NCBI RefSeq assembly: GCF_013391635.1
Contig: NZ_JACAWU010000001.1
Span: forward strand, 620,001 to 684,000
Direction of reading: 5' to 3'
DNA: 64,000 nucleotides
Source of the DNA: Natronomonas gomsonensis
GTDB taxonomy: Archaea; Halobacteriota; Halobacteria; Halobacteriales; Haloarculaceae
Shown: one piece after another, positions 8,909-18,271 of the stretch
Layout: every line of letters begins with the position of its first letter
Numbering within the stretch: position 1 is the first letter of the stretch
Notes under the pieces: generated by a model
The model's input: the letters and a program-made list of their open reading frames with translations, nothing else
What the model was told of the DNA's origin: nothing
Databases searched by the model: none
Program-made: the position numbers and the translations under genes

Positions 8909-10660
8909 TCACTCGAGTCCTCCGTACGCCCCGAGACGCTCGATGACCACGAAACTGACGCTCGTGACGACCAGAAGCACCGACCCCATCGCGGTGGCGG
9001 GGCCGAGCGTCCTGTCGGAGAGATACCGCTGGACGGCGACGGGCATCGTGTAGGCGTCGCCGCCCTCGACGAGGACGACCGTGGAGTTGAACTCGCCGAC
9101 GGAGATGGCGAAGGCGAAGGCGGCGCCGGCGGCGACGGCGGGCGCGACGAGCGGGAGTTCGATGTCGAGGAGCGCCCGGGTCCGGGAGGCACCGAGCGCG
9201 CGCGCCGACTCGACCAATCTGTCGTCCATAGACGAGAGCGCGGGCGTGACCGTCCGGACGACGAAGGGGTAGGCGCCGACTGCGTGGGCGGCGACGATGG
9301 CGACGGCGCCGGTGACCTGCAGTTGGAGACCGAACACCTCGACACCGAAGACGACCGTCTGGAGCAATCCGAGGCCGACGACGACACCCGAGACGGCGAA
9401 CGGGAGCATCGCCAGCGTCCCGACGACGCGGGCGGAGAGGGTGTCGCGGGCGGTTGCGAGGGCGACGACGACGCCCATCGGCACCGCGAGGACGAGTGTC
9501 CCGACGGCGAAGGCAAGGGAGTTCCGGATGGCCACGTCCGGTTGGGTGCCGACGACGGCGTCCTGGCGGTCGAGCAGGAACTCGTAGTACTGCAGGGTGA
9601 ACCCCCCGTTGGCGTCGAGGACGCTCGCCAGCAGCATCGAGACGATGGGGCCGACGAAGACGACCGCAATCACGACCCCGTAGCCGGCGATGGCGAGGCG
9701 TTCGAGGTCGACGCGGGCGAACAGGCGCTCACGGGTCTGAGCGGCGACACCGCGTGTGGCGGCTTGGGCGCGCTCGTAGTGGAGGTACGCGTAGGTCAGC
9801 CCGAGCGTGATGGCGGCTTCGAGGACGGCCAACGCCGCGGCCTCCTCCAGTTGGAGCCGGGAGATGCGGTCGTAGAGGAACACCTCGACGGTCGCCAACT
9901 GGAATCCGCCCAACGCCAGCACGATTGGGAACGACATGAACGTGAAGATGAAGACGAGCAGCGTGCTCGTGAGGACGGCAGGAGCGAGTTGCGGGACGAC
10001 GACGTCGAGGAACGCCCGCCGGGGGGAAGCCCCGAGGCTTCGGGCCGTCTCGACCATCCGGGTGTCGACGCCCTCCCAGGCGGCCGCGACGACCCGGACG
10101 ACCAGCGGCGCGTTGTAGAAGGCGTGAGCCAGCAGGATGATTTCCAGCGTGAACATCAGTTCGACCGTCGGGAGGCCGACTGCGGCGAGCGCGCGGTTCA
10201 GCGGGCCGTTGATGCCGAACATCGCCGCGAACCCGGCGGCGACCATAATCGAGGGCAGAACGAACGGAACGAGCGTCAGCGACCGGACCGTCCGACGGCC
10301 GCGGAACTCGTAGTTCGCGAGCACGTACGCCCCCGGCAGGCCGATTACGAGGCTCAGGAGCGTCGAGAGGACGGCCTGATACGCCGTGAAGCCGAACCGG
10401 CCGAAACTCGCCTCCCCGGCGAGCACCGAACGGAGGAGTTCCACCGGCGATTCGCCCGCGAACACGCCGGCGAGGTCCCCGAAGTACAGCGAGTCGGTGA
10501 GAACGTCGCGTATCGGTTCGAGCGTGAGGCGACCGTCGGAGAACACCGCCTCGACGAGGACGCTCCCCACCGGGTAGTACAGCATGACGGCCAGCAGCGC
10601 GGCCGTCGCGAGGCCGGCGACGAGAAACGGGGTGTCGACGCGCCGACGGGAGCGAGCCAT
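8909..10660 (-). CDS. ABC transporter permease, fused double domain (ThiP/FbpB-like)
   Basis: 583-residue inner-membrane permease with two homologous halves, each with about six transmembrane segments (roughly residues 10-285 and 310-575). Each half carries an EAA-type loop that contacts the ATPase: ARSLGASPRRAFLDVVVPQL in the first and ARALGASRTRALLDIELP in the second. Duplicated permeases of this kind belong to the thiamine (ThiP) and ferric iron (FbpB) importers. Its ATG follows the stop of the binding-protein gene with no gap, and it is followed by the ATPase, so the three form an operon. Thiamine is favoured because of the binding protein. Confidence 0.9.
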   Translation of the reverse strand: MARSRRRVDTPFLVAGLATAALLAVMLYYPVGSVLVEAVFSDGRLTLEPIRDVLTDSLYFGDLAGVFAGESPVELLRSVLAGEASFGRFGFTAYQAVLSTLLSLVIGLPGAYVLANYEFRGRRTVRSLTLVPFVLPSIMVAAGFAAMFGINGPLNRALAAVGLPTVELMFTLEIILLAHAFYNAPLVVRVVAAAWEGVDTRMVETARSLGASPRRAFLDVVVPQLAPAVLTSTLLVFIFTFMSFPIVLALGGFQLATVEVFLYDRISRLQLEEAAALAVLEAAITLGLTYAYLHYERAQAATRGVAAQTRERLFARVDLERLAIAGYGVVIAVVFVGPIVSMLLASVLDANGGFTLQYYEFLLDRQDAVVGTQPDVAIRNSLAFAVGTLVLAVPMGVVVALATARDTLSARVVGTLAMLPFAVSGVVVGLGLLQTVVFGVEVFGLQLQVTGAVAIVAAHAVGAYPFVVRTVTPALSSMDDRLVESARALGASRTRALLDIELPLVAPAVAAGAAFAFAISVGEFNSTVVLVEGGDAYTMPVAVQRYLSDRTLGPATAMGSVLLVVTSVSFVVIERLGAYGGLE

Positions 10661-11695
10661 CTACTCGACGATTTGTCGGGCCCACTCGTCGACCCAGCCG
10701 TCGAGGTTGCCGGCGAGTTCGTCGTAGCCGAACGTGACCGGTTCCGGCGGGACGTGGGCGAGGCTGGCGAACTCCTCGTCGAGTTCGGCGTCGTCGACGG
10801 CCGGGAACTGGACGTTCCGCTCGGCGATGACGCCCTGTACCTCCGGTTGGAGCATGAACTCCATGAAGTCGGTCGCGGCGTCGGCGTCCGGCGCGTCGGC
10901 GAACCGGGCCATCCCTTCGGGTTGGGCGTAACCCTGGTCGTTGAGGAAGCCGACCTGGTGTCTCGGCGTGTCGCCGTTGTACACCTGGTCGGTCGAGTAG
11001 GAGACGACCATGTCGGCGGCCTCGTTCGTGTAGGCGTTGTAGGCGTCGCTCCAGGACCCGAGAATCCGAACCTCGTTGTCCTCCAGTTGCTGCCAGTAGT
11101 CGAGGTAGCCGTCCGCGCCGAACTCGTGGACGGTCCACAGGAGGAAGGCGAGGCCGGGGTCGGACTCCTGGGCGTTCTGCGTGATGAGTTCCCCGCGGTT
11201 GGCCTCGTCGGTGAGGTCCTCGAACGTCGTCGGTTCGACCTCGCGCTCGTCGTAGACGAGGCTGATGTAGCCCGTGTCGTAGGGAATCGCACGGTCGTCG
11301 GGGTCGAACCGGAGTTCGTCGAGGACGCGGTCGGAGCGTTCGAGGTCGCCGGCGAGGGAGTCGAACAACGGCTCGTCGAGTTCCTCGTCGATGCGGATGA
11401 GTTCGTCGACGTTGAGGCCGACGAAGAGGTCGGCGTCGATGTCGGCGCCCTCCTGTGCCCGGCGGATGTACTGGTTGATACCGGAACTCGGGACGGTGAA
11501 CTCGATTTCGGCGTCGTGGTCGGCCTCGAAGTTCTCCTTCAGCCACGGGCCGATGGAGTCCTCGCTGTCGACGAAGGACTCGTAGGTGGCGACGGTGACG
11601 ACGCCGTCGCCCTCGTTGCCGCCCGTGTAGCCGACACAGCCGGCCGTCGCGGCGACGGCGGTTCCCGCACCTGCGATGAACGTGCGTCGTCTCAT
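10661..11695 (-). CDS. Thiamine-type ABC transporter substrate-binding lipoprotein
   Basis: 344 residues from ATG 11695. The N-terminus MRRRTFIAGAG has a Tat twin-arginine motif, a hydrophobic stretch and a lipobox (TAGC), so the mature protein is exported folded and lipid-anchored outside the cell. The mature part has the look of a periplasmic-binding-protein class II fold. Segments such as GINQYIRRAQEG, DADLFVGLNVDEL and IPYDTGYISLVYD match the TbpA/ThiB thiamine-binding group. It is the first gene of the operon, divergent from the AI-2E family gene with a 95-bp shared promoter region. Binding of an iron chelate or another small substrate remains possible. Confidence 0.85.
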   Translation of the reverse strand: MRRRTFIAGAGTAVAATAGCVGYTGGNEGDGVVTVATYESFVDSEDSIGPWLKENFEADHDAEIEFTVPSSGINQYIRRAQEGADIDADLFVGLNVDELIRIDEELDEPLFDSLAGDLERSDRVLDELRFDPDDRAIPYDTGYISLVYDEREVEPTTFEDLTDEANRGELITQNAQESDPGLAFLLWTVHEFGADGYLDYWQQLEDNEVRILGSWSDAYNAYTNEAADMVVSYSTDQVYNGDTPRHQVGFLNDQGYAQPEGMARFADAPDADAATDFMEFMLQPEVQGVIAERNVQFPAVDDAELDEEFASLAHVPPEPVTFGYDELAGNLDGWVDEWARQIVE

Positions 11696-11790
11696 TACCG
11701 AGTGGTACCTCTCCGTGTACTTAAGCGGCGCGTTCGGCGGGCGGGCCGTCGGCGGGAAACGGTTTTGGCCTCCCCCGAACAATCAGGCCT

Positions 11791-12792
11791 GTGTCATCAC
11801 TCCGTCGTCGTCGGTACGTCCTCGCTGCCCTGTTCGTCGCCGTCGCCCTCCTGACGGCGGCGATACTCTGGGAGGTCGTCGAGGTCGTCTTCTTCGCCAT
11901 CACCGTCGCCTACGTCCTCTACCCGGTCCGACAGCGACTCGTCGACCGCGGCACCTCCCGACGAGTCGCGAGCGCCCTCGTGACGACGCTGGCGTTCGTC
12001 GTCGTCGTCGTCCTTTTTTCGCCCATCATCTGGACGGTGTTCAGACGGCGGGACGCGATACTCGAGTTGTTCCGAAACCTCCCAGAGGAGATTACCGTCG
12101 AGGCATTCGGCTTCGTCACGACCCAAGAGACGGCCGAACTCGTCGCCACCGCGACCGAAATCGTCCGCGACATCGCCAGTTCGCTCGCCTTCTCGTCTAT
12201 CTTCCTGTTGCTCGAACTCGGGATGTTCACCATCCTGCTGTACGGGCTCCTGTTGCGACCGAACGCCGTCGGCCGGGCCGCCTTCGAAATCACCCCTCCG
12301 CAGTACCACGACGTACTCCGTGCACTGAACAACCGGATTTCGGGGACGCTGTACGCGCTGTACGTCATCCAGGCTGCGACCGCCGTCGTCACGTTCCCCA
12401 TCGCACTCGTCGTGTTCTACATCCTCGGCTACAGCGACGTGGTCGTGCTGTCGGTCATCTCCGCCATCCTCCAGTTCGTCCCCATCGTCGGCCCCGGAAT
12501 GCTCGCGGTCGGACTGGCCGGCTACGACTTCGTCATCGGGATGCCGGACCGCGCGGTCGGCATCATCGTTCTCGGTCCCTTACTCATCGGTCTCCTTCCC
12601 GACCTGCTCGTCCGCCCGCGGTTGGCGTCGAGTCAGGCACGCCTCCCCGCCAGCCTCTACTTCGTCGGCTTTACCGGCGGCGTCCTCACCGTCGGCGTCA
12701 TCGGCATCATCGCCGGGCCGCTGGCCGTCGCCGTCCTCGTCGAAGTGGTCGACCTCCTGAGCGATGGTGGAGCGCCCGCCGAGGACGATTAG
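11791..12792 (+). CDS. AI-2E family (PerM-like) membrane transporter
   Basis: 333-residue integral membrane protein starting at GTG. Two hydrophobic segments at the N-terminus (about 9-27 and 30-45), one at 60-80, a soluble loop to ~130, then five or so segments to ~325 give the typical AI-2E/PerM topology. The family motif region QFVPIVGPGMLAV is present around residues 230-242. Members export small molecules or act as Na+/H+ antiporters; the substrate here is unknown. The stop overlaps that of htpX by four bases in convergent orientation. Confidence 0.85.
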   Translation: MSSLRRRRYVLAALFVAVALLTAAILWEVVEVVFFAITVAYVLYPVRQRLVDRGTSRRVASALVTTLAFVVVVVLFSPIIWTVFRRRDAILELFRNLPEEITVEAFGFVTTQETAELVATATEIVRDIASSLAFSSIFLLLELGMFTILLYGLLLRPNAVGRAAFEITPPQYHDVLRALNNRISGTLYALYVIQAATAVVTFPIALVVFYILGYSDVVVLSVISAILQFVPIVGPGMLAVGLAGYDFVIGMPDRAVGIIVLGPLLIGLLPDLLVRPRLASSQARLPASLYFVGFTGGVLTVGVIGIIAGPLAVAVLVEVVDLLSDGGAPAEDD

Positions 12793-13655
12793 GTCTCCAT
12801 CTCCCGTTCCATCTCCCGAAGCGCCTCGATGCGTTTTTCGGTCGGTGGGTGCGTCCGGGCGATTTTCCCGATGAACCCCTTGCTGATTGGGATGATGAAG
12901 AACGCGTTCATCTCGGCCTGTTCGCGGAGGTCCTCCTCGGGGATGCGGTCCATCCGGCCGGAGATGGTCATCAGCGCCGAGGCCAAAGCTGAGGGGTTGC
13001 CCGTGATGGCGACCGCACCGCGGTCGGCGGAGTACTCGCGGTAGCGACTGAGCGCCCGGATGAGCAGGAACGAAATCACCCACACGACGAGCGAGACGAG
13101 GATGGCGACGATGACGGGCGCCCCGTTGCGGTTCCGCCCGCCGAACAGCCACCCCCAGCGGACGATGAGGAAGGCGATAGTCGAGAGGAACGACGCGATG
13201 GTCATCACCGCCACGTCGCGGTTCTTGATGTGGGCGAGTTCGTGAGCGATGACGCCCTCGAGTTCGTCGTCGTCGAGGGCATCCAGTAGCCCGGTCGTCA
13301 CGCAGACGACGCCGTGAGAGGGCGAGCGGCCGGTCGCGAAGGCGTTCGGCGTCCGGTTGTCGGCGACCGCCACGTCGGGTTTCGGGAGGTCGGCCTGCTG
13401 GGAGAGGCGGCCGACCTGTGCGTGGAGTTGCGGGTACTCCTCCTCGCTGACCGTTCGGGCCCCCATCGAGCGGAGGGCGAGTTTGTCGCTGAAGAAGTAC
13501 TGCGCCAGCGAGAACGCTCCGAGCAGAATCGCCGGAATCAGCAGGTTCCCGAAGTACAGCGTCAACACGCCGACGAAGACGAGATAGAGGGCGAACAGCA
13601 GGAACATGGTGAACCCCATCCGAAGGCGGAGCCCCCAGTCGGTTTGCCACTGCAT
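12789..13655 (-). CDS. htpX: Membrane zinc metalloprotease HtpX
   Basis: 288-residue M48-family protease that cleaves misfolded membrane proteins. Two membrane segments lie at about residues 12-32 and 36-54. The zinc site is HELAH (His138, Glu139, His142), and a third ligand Glu sits in YREYSADRGA. Two more hydrophobic segments (about 150-170 and 185-205) follow the active site, so the catalytic domain faces the cytoplasm. Length and order are typical. A 7-bp inverted repeat just upstream overlaps the likely promoter. Confidence 0.95.
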   Translation of the reverse strand: MQWQTDWGLRLRMGFTMFLLFALYLVFVGVLTLYFGNLLIPAILLGAFSLAQYFFSDKLALRSMGARTVSEEEYPQLHAQVGRLSQQADLPKPDVAVADNRTPNAFATGRSPSHGVVCVTTGLLDALDDDELEGVIAHELAHIKNRDVAVMTIASFLSTIAFLIVRWGWLFGGRNRNGAPVIVAILVSLVVWVISFLLIRALSRYREYSADRGAVAITGNPSALASALMTISGRMDRIPEEDLREQAEMNAFFIIPISKGFIGKIARTHPPTEKRIEALREMEREMET

Positions 13656-13663
13656 ACGCTCAC

Positions 13664-13683
13664 TTTAGCCTCGAAGGGCTAAA
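13664..13683 (-). promoter_or_regulatory. Operator-like palindrome upstream of htpX
   Basis: Inverted repeat TTTAGCC (13664-13670) / GGCTAAA (13677-13683) with a six-base centre, beginning nine bases upstream of the htpX ATG. Its arms contain the only AT-rich stretch before the gene, so it probably overlaps the TATA box or transcription start and could bind a regulator. Confidence 0.4.
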
Positions 13684-13728
13684 AGTCCGCGCGTCGGCGA
13701 TGCCGTCGGGCCGCAGTGTCACCTGGGC

Positions 13729-15351
13729 TCAGTACACCGACGCGTTGCCGTCCTTCCGCGGTTCGGTCGCCGCCGACAGCGTTCCGTCCTCGTTGCGGAC
13801 GACCTGTGCGCCGCCGAACATGAGTGGCGGGAGGACTTCGAGGTCGTGGCCGCGGCGGAGCAGGCCGTTCTGGACCGCAGTCGGCATCCGTGCCTCGACG
13901 GCCAGGCGGCCGTCCTCTCGGTAGCGCCATCGCGGGGTGTCGAGTGCCTCCTGTAGCGTCTTGCCGTCGTCTACCATTCCGACGAGCGTCTGGAGGTGCC
14001 CCTGCGGTTGCATGAACCCGCCCATGACGCCGAAGGCCGACCAGTCGTCGTCGCCGCGCTTCAGCAGCCCCGGAATGAGCGTGTGGAACGGCTTCTTCTC
14101 CGGTTCCAGCCGGTTCGGGTGGTCGTCATCGAGTGAAAACGACGCCCCGCGGTTCTGGAGGGCGATACCGGTGTCGCCGGCGACGAGGCCGCTCCCGAAC
14201 CCGGCGAATCGGGAGTTGATGTAGGAGACGACGTTGCCCTCGCTGTCGCCGACACACAGCAGGACGGTGTCGGCGTCCTCGGCGTTTGAGTCGGGGACGC
14301 CGAAGGAGACGTCCGAGGCCTCCTCGCCGACGGTCGCGGCGCGTTTCTCCGCCCACGATTTCGAGGCCAGTGGTGGAATCTCCTCGAAGTCGGGGTCGGT
14401 GATGTAGCGGTGGCCGTCGTGGAAGGCCAACTTCATCGCCTCGGCGAGGTAGTGAACCCGCGCCGCCGAGTCCGCCGGATGCTCCCGAGCGCCCAACTCT
14501 TCGGCGATGTTCAACGCCTCCAGCGCGATGAGACCCTGATTGTTCGGCGGGAGTTCGTACACTTCCGCGTCGCCGTAGGTCGTCGAGACGGGGTCGGGGT
14601 ACTCGACCTCGAAGTCCGCGAGGTCGTCGACGGTCATGAAGCCGCCCGCCCGCTGGACCTCCTCGGCGATGGCCTCGGCGATGTACCCCTCGTACACCAC
14701 GTCGGCACCCTCTTCGGCGATGGCCTGCATCGACTCACCGAGCTTTTCGAGTCGGACCGTCTCGCCCGGATTCGGCGCGCGCTCACCGTCGACGAGGTAC
14801 GCCTCGCGTGCGTGGTCGGACTCGAACAGTTCCTCGCCGTGTTCCCACGCGCTGGCGATGACCTCGGTGACGGGGTAGCCCTCGGTGGCGTACTCGATGG
14901 CCGGCCCCAGCGCATCCGCGAGCGTGAGGCGGCCGAATCCCTCGACGGTGGCCTCCCAGCCGCGGGCAGTACCGGGAACCGTCACGGCGTGGGCGCCGGT
15001 TTCCGGCATCGTCGCTTCTTCTGGGGCGACCCCCTGCTCGTCGGCGACGGCCTCGCGGACGTTCTCGCGGGTCGCACCCGCGGGGGCGCCGCCGCAGGCG
15101 CGCATCGCGCCGACCTCGCCGTCGGCACTGCGGTACAGCATGAACACGTCGCCACCCAACCCCGTCGAGGTGGGTTCGGTGACGTTCAGTGCCGCGGCGG
15201 TGGCGACGGCGGCGTCGAACGCGTTACCGCCGTCTTGTAGCGTCCGGAGGCCTGCCTCCGCCGCCAGCGGTTGGCTCGTCGCGACGGCGCCGTTCGGTCC
15301 GTACATCGTCGAGCGCCGGGAGCCGAACTCGTCGACTGTTGGATTGTCCAT
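13729..15351 (-). CDS. ggt: Gamma-glutamyltransferase family protein
   Basis: 540-residue N-terminal-nucleophile hydrolase of the gamma-glutamyltranspeptidase family, which transfers or hydrolyses gamma-glutamyl groups from glutathione-like compounds or amides. The N-terminus MDNPTVDEFGSRRSTMYG followed by GAVATSQPLAAEAGL is typical. The predicted autoprocessing Thr is in DADTVLLCVGD, where the small subunit would begin, and the later GFMQPQGHLQ segment is conserved in the family. No signal peptide is seen, so it resembles the cytoplasmic YwrD-type group. Start is the ATG at 15351; the upstream in-frame ATG lies inside the divergent promoter region. Haloarchaea make gamma-glutamylcysteine, a plausible substrate. 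Confidence 0.9.
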   Translation of the reverse strand: MDNPTVDEFGSRRSTMYGPNGAVATSQPLAAEAGLRTLQDGGNAFDAAVATAAALNVTEPTSTGLGGDVFMLYRSADGEVGAMRACGGAPAGATRENVREAVADEQGVAPEEATMPETGAHAVTVPGTARGWEATVEGFGRLTLADALGPAIEYATEGYPVTEVIASAWEHGEELFESDHAREAYLVDGERAPNPGETVRLEKLGESMQAIAEEGADVVYEGYIAEAIAEEVQRAGGFMTVDDLADFEVEYPDPVSTTYGDAEVYELPPNNQGLIALEALNIAEELGAREHPADSAARVHYLAEAMKLAFHDGHRYITDPDFEEIPPLASKSWAEKRAATVGEEASDVSFGVPDSNAEDADTVLLCVGDSEGNVVSYINSRFAGFGSGLVAGDTGIALQNRGASFSLDDDHPNRLEPEKKPFHTLIPGLLKRGDDDWSAFGVMGGFMQPQGHLQTLVGMVDDGKTLQEALDTPRWRYREDGRLAVEARMPTAVQNGLLRRGHDLEVLPPLMFGGAQVVRNEDGTLSAATEPRKDGNASVY

Positions 15352-15500
15352 ACGAGGGGTGTGAGTGGCGGGAATATAGATTCGGTGTCTCCCCGTCGCT
15401 GACCAAACGCGCCGAAACCCACGGTATTTAGGCGGTGAGGCTCCTGAGATACCCACAAGGAGTCCGAACGCTTTCGCGGGCTACCGATGGAGTCATCACA

Positions 15501-16928
15501 ATGGAATCAAACACGCCGGTTTCGAACGTCGTTCTCGTGACGGTGGATTCGCTGCGGGCCGACGCTATCGGCCCGTACGACGACGAACGACACACGCCGG
15601 TTTTGGATTCGATGGCCGACCGCGGAACGGTGTTCGAGAACGCCTTCGCGACCGGCAACTGGACGCCGTTTTCGTTCCCGTCGATACTGTCGTCCAGACC
15701 CGTCTTCGCGGATACGGGCGATATCGGCGTCGAACCAGCGAACTCGCTCGCGACAGTGCTCTCGGAGGCCGGCGTCTCTACCGCCGGCTTCAACGCCGCG
15801 AACGGCTTCCTCACCTCTCACTGGAACTACGATTCCGGATTCGACGAGTTCGACGCCTTCGTCGCCGACATCGGTAGCAGCATCTACAGCCAGTATCTGG
15901 CGAGCCACCCGACCGTAGAGGCGTGGCTCCAGCTGGCGACTTCGCCGTTCCGCCGAGCCGCCTCTTGGCTCCGCGGCGGCAGCGACGACAAGCCCTTCCT
16001 CAACACCTCTCGAATGGCCGACGTCGAGGGCGCCGCCGAGTCGTTCATCGAGGAGACGGAGTCGCCGTTCTTCCTGTGGGTCCACTACATGGACACCCAC
16101 ACGCCCTACGTCCCCGCACCGCGGTACATCCGGGAGGTCTCCGGCGACACCGTCGGCACCCACCGGATGTTGCTCGCCCACGCACAGACGGGACTCGGAC
16201 GCGAGGTCAGCGACCGAACCCTCGAGAGCCTCCGGATGCTGTATCAGGGTGCGACCCGACAGGTCGACGCCAGTATCGGCCGACTACTGGAGACACTCGA
16301 CACCGCCGGCGTCGCCGACGAGACGGCGTTCGTCGTCGCCGGCGACCACGGCGAGGAGTTCCAGGAACACGGCCACCTCGCACACTACCCGAAACTGTAC
16401 GACGAACTGATTCGGGTTCCGCTGCTCGTCGACGTGCCGGGAACGGAACCACGGCGCGTCGAACGGCAGGTCTCTCTCGATTCGATTCCGCCGACGATTG
16501 CTGACCTCCTCGACGCCGAGGCCCCCTCGGCGTGGGCCGGCGAGACGCTCGTTCCGGCCGTCACCTCGGGCGTCGACCCCGCCGACGACCCGGTCGTCTC
16601 CGTGACCGTCCGCGGTGAGGACGTGACCGACCAGCCGATTCCCCGCGCCCTCGGCGACGGCGAACTCCTCGTGAGCGTCCGCGACGAGGAGTGGACCTAC
16701 ATCGAGAACGTCGAGTCGGGCGGGACCGAACTGTATCACAGACCCTCGGACCCGACACAACAGGACGACCTCTCGGCGGAACCGACCGAGGAACAGCGGT
16801 CCGTCATCGAGCTGTTCGAGCCGATTGCGTCCGCCCACGCCGCGACGCTTCGGGGCACAGAGGCCGAACGACCGGAGGAGGTCGACGAGGACCTCCAGAC
16901 ACGGTTGGAGGCGCTCGGTTACCGCTAG
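15501..16928 (+). CDS. Sulfatase/alkaline-phosphatase superfamily hydrolase
   Basis: 475 residues from ATG 15501. The N-terminus NVVLVTVDSLRADAIGPY contains the first metal-binding Asp, and later blocks WVHYMDTHTPYVP and VAGDHGEEFQEHGHLAHY supply the remaining metal ligands of the sulfatase fold. The nucleophile position lies in GNWTPFSFPSILSSRP, where the Cys of the Cys-x-Pro-x-Arg signature is absent and Thr or Ser takes its place, so formylglycine formation is not possible. That pattern fits phosphoglycerol-transferase or phosphodiesterase-like members acting on lipids or glycans. It directly precedes a GtrA-like gene with no gap, which suggests a role in cell-surface glycan or lipid modification. 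Confidence 0.8.
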   Translation: MESNTPVSNVVLVTVDSLRADAIGPYDDERHTPVLDSMADRGTVFENAFATGNWTPFSFPSILSSRPVFADTGDIGVEPANSLATVLSEAGVSTAGFNAANGFLTSHWNYDSGFDEFDAFVADIGSSIYSQYLASHPTVEAWLQLATSPFRRAASWLRGGSDDKPFLNTSRMADVEGAAESFIEETESPFFLWVHYMDTHTPYVPAPRYIREVSGDTVGTHRMLLAHAQTGLGREVSDRTLESLRMLYQGATRQVDASIGRLLETLDTAGVADETAFVVAGDHGEEFQEHGHLAHYPKLYDELIRVPLLVDVPGTEPRRVERQVSLDSIPPTIADLLDAEAPSAWAGETLVPAVTSGVDPADDPVVSVTVRGEDVTDQPIPRALGDGELLVSVRDEEWTYIENVESGGTELYHRPSDPTQQDDLSAEPTEEQRSVIELFEPIASAHAATLRGTEAERPEEVDEDLQTRLEALGYR

Positions 16929-17363
16929 ATGGTACGGCAATTCCTCCGAAACCTCGTCGGCGGGCCGGCGGCGGCGCAACTCCAGCGATTCGTCGCCGTC
17001 GGGACGACCGCTGCCGGCCTCCAGATGCTGTTGTTGTGGCTGTTCGTCGACTACGTCGGGTGGAACTATCTGGTGGGAGCGACGGTCGCCATCGAGACCA
17101 CCATCATCTTTCAGTACGTTCTGAACAACGCCTGGACGTTCCAGGCGGACCAGAACACCGGTCTCTCGGCGTACCTGTACGGCCTGCTGAAGACGAACCT
17201 CGTCCGCGGGTCGGCGATACCCATCCAACTCGGCGTCCTGTTCGCGCTCGTCGAGTGGGTGTCGGTTCAGTATCTGCTCGCCAACGCCGTCGCCATCGGC
17301 ATCAGCGGCATCTACCGCTACGTCCTCGACACGAAGTGGACGTGGGGCGGCGACGTGCTCTGA
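16929..17363 (+). CDS. GtrA-like membrane protein
   Basis: 144-residue membrane protein with four hydrophobic segments (about residues 20-40, 45-65, 80-105 and 110-130), as in the GtrA/DPMS-associated family. The motifs RFVAVGTTAAGLQ near the start and the pair ending in FQYVLNNAWTF and YRYVLDTKWTW are characteristic. These proteins are thought to help lipid-linked sugars cross or enter the membrane for glycosylation. The ATG follows the sulfatase-family stop immediately, so the two are very likely co-transcribed. Confidence 0.9.
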   Translation: MVRQFLRNLVGGPAAAQLQRFVAVGTTAAGLQMLLLWLFVDYVGWNYLVGATVAIETTIIFQYVLNNAWTFQADQNTGLSAYLYGLLKTNLVRGSAIPIQLGVLFALVEWVSVQYLLANAVAIGISGIYRYVLDTKWTWGGDVL

Positions 17364-17446
17364 AGGACGCGGAACCCGAGTCGATAACTCAAGCCGGCGT
17401 TTGAGTCATCACAAAACCCACCCCGTCCTCTACCGGACAGTCGTGT

Positions 17447-18217
17447 ATGGACCCAACGCCGAATCGACGCGCCTTGCTCGTCGCCGCTGGTGCGACCGCG
17501 GCGGCGCTCGCCGGCTGTACCGACACCCTTCCCGGGAGCGACACCCGCGAACTGCCGGAAAGCTGTCCGACGAGTCAGGACCTCGACGTGGAGTGGCCAC
17601 GCGACCTCGACAGCGAGGCGGTGGCGTCGTTCCTCGAAGCGTACGAACACGTCTACTATCGCGAGGAGGTCGTCGAGTACGAACCCGAATCTCGAGTCGA
17701 CTCATACGGGCTGTCGGTGGGTGTCTCGGAGGACCCCACCACCGTCGACGGCGGCTACGAGGCCACTCTCTCGGGGAGCGGCGGCATCTACCGGCCGACG
17801 CTCAATGTGGGCGCGAGGACGGCCGACGCCCCCGACGACGCCGACATCGTCTCCATCGAGGAAGTCGACGACGAGACGCTCCGCGAGGTGCTTCAGGAGG
17901 CCGCCGAGTCAGGTGAGGCCGAACACCACATCGAACCCCCGGGCGAGGAGGTCGACCGCTACATCGAATTGGTCGCGTCGCTGTCCTCTGATTTCGAACC
18001 GCCATCCGCACCCGGGGAGTCGGGGACGGCGTACTTCGACGTCGACGGCACGACGGTCGAACTCACCCTCCACGCGAACCGGTTCCACGGCGACTACTGG
18101 TGGAAGGCCCGATACTACGTCGACGAGAACGTCGTCTGGCGGGTCGAAGTCCCGGGCGAGGAGCCCCCCGACCCGAGAGCAGAAGGGAAACTGCTGGAGT
18201 GTCGGGAAGACGCCTGA
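17447..18217 (+). CDS. Tat-exported lipoprotein, unknown function
   Basis: 256 residues. The N-terminus NRRALLVAAGATAAALAGC has twin arginines, a hydrophobic core and a lipobox, so the protein is probably exported by Tat and anchored by a lipidated Cys. The mature part is acidic, with a beta-rich look, an RPTLNVGARTADAPDD region and a C-terminal Trp-containing segment (DYWWKARYYVDENVVWRV). No enzyme motif is visible. It sits alone between GtrA and nmd3 with its own short promoter region. Confidence 0.75.
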   Translation: MDPTPNRRALLVAAGATAAALAGCTDTLPGSDTRELPESCPTSQDLDVEWPRDLDSEAVASFLEAYEHVYYREEVVEYEPESRVDSYGLSVGVSEDPTTVDGGYEATLSGSGGIYRPTLNVGARTADAPDDADIVSIEEVDDETLREVLQEAAESGEAEHHIEPPGEEVDRYIELVASLSSDFEPPSAPGESGTAYFDVDGTTVELTLHANRFHGDYWWKARYYVDENVVWRVEVPGEEPPDPRAEGKLLECREDA

Positions 18218-18271
18218 ACGGGACGCCCGCGTGCCGCGTCGCTTAAACGCCTCGGCCGATTACGACCGCCA

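Noticed and set aside
7807-9669. The ATPase frame stays open far upstream, giving an apparent 620-residue protein
   Set aside because: The upstream part is an out-of-frame reading of the permease gene. The real start lies near 8862, just before the conserved MRVDLDGVSKRYG.
11696-11790. Possible thiamine riboswitch before the thiamine-type binding protein
   Set aside because: The shared divergent promoter region is under 100 bp and lacks the conserved thi-box cores; no structure matching the riboswitch was seen.
8834-11854. Very long open frame on the plus strand across the importer operon
   Set aside because: It is antisense to three clear ABC transporter genes. Its Arg/Asp/Gly-rich composition is the usual mirror of GC-rich haloarchaeal coding DNA, and it shows no domain.
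12580-13650. Long minus-strand frame over htpX in another phase
   Set aside because: It overlaps htpX completely in a different frame and has the Arg/Pro-rich composition of a shadow frame.
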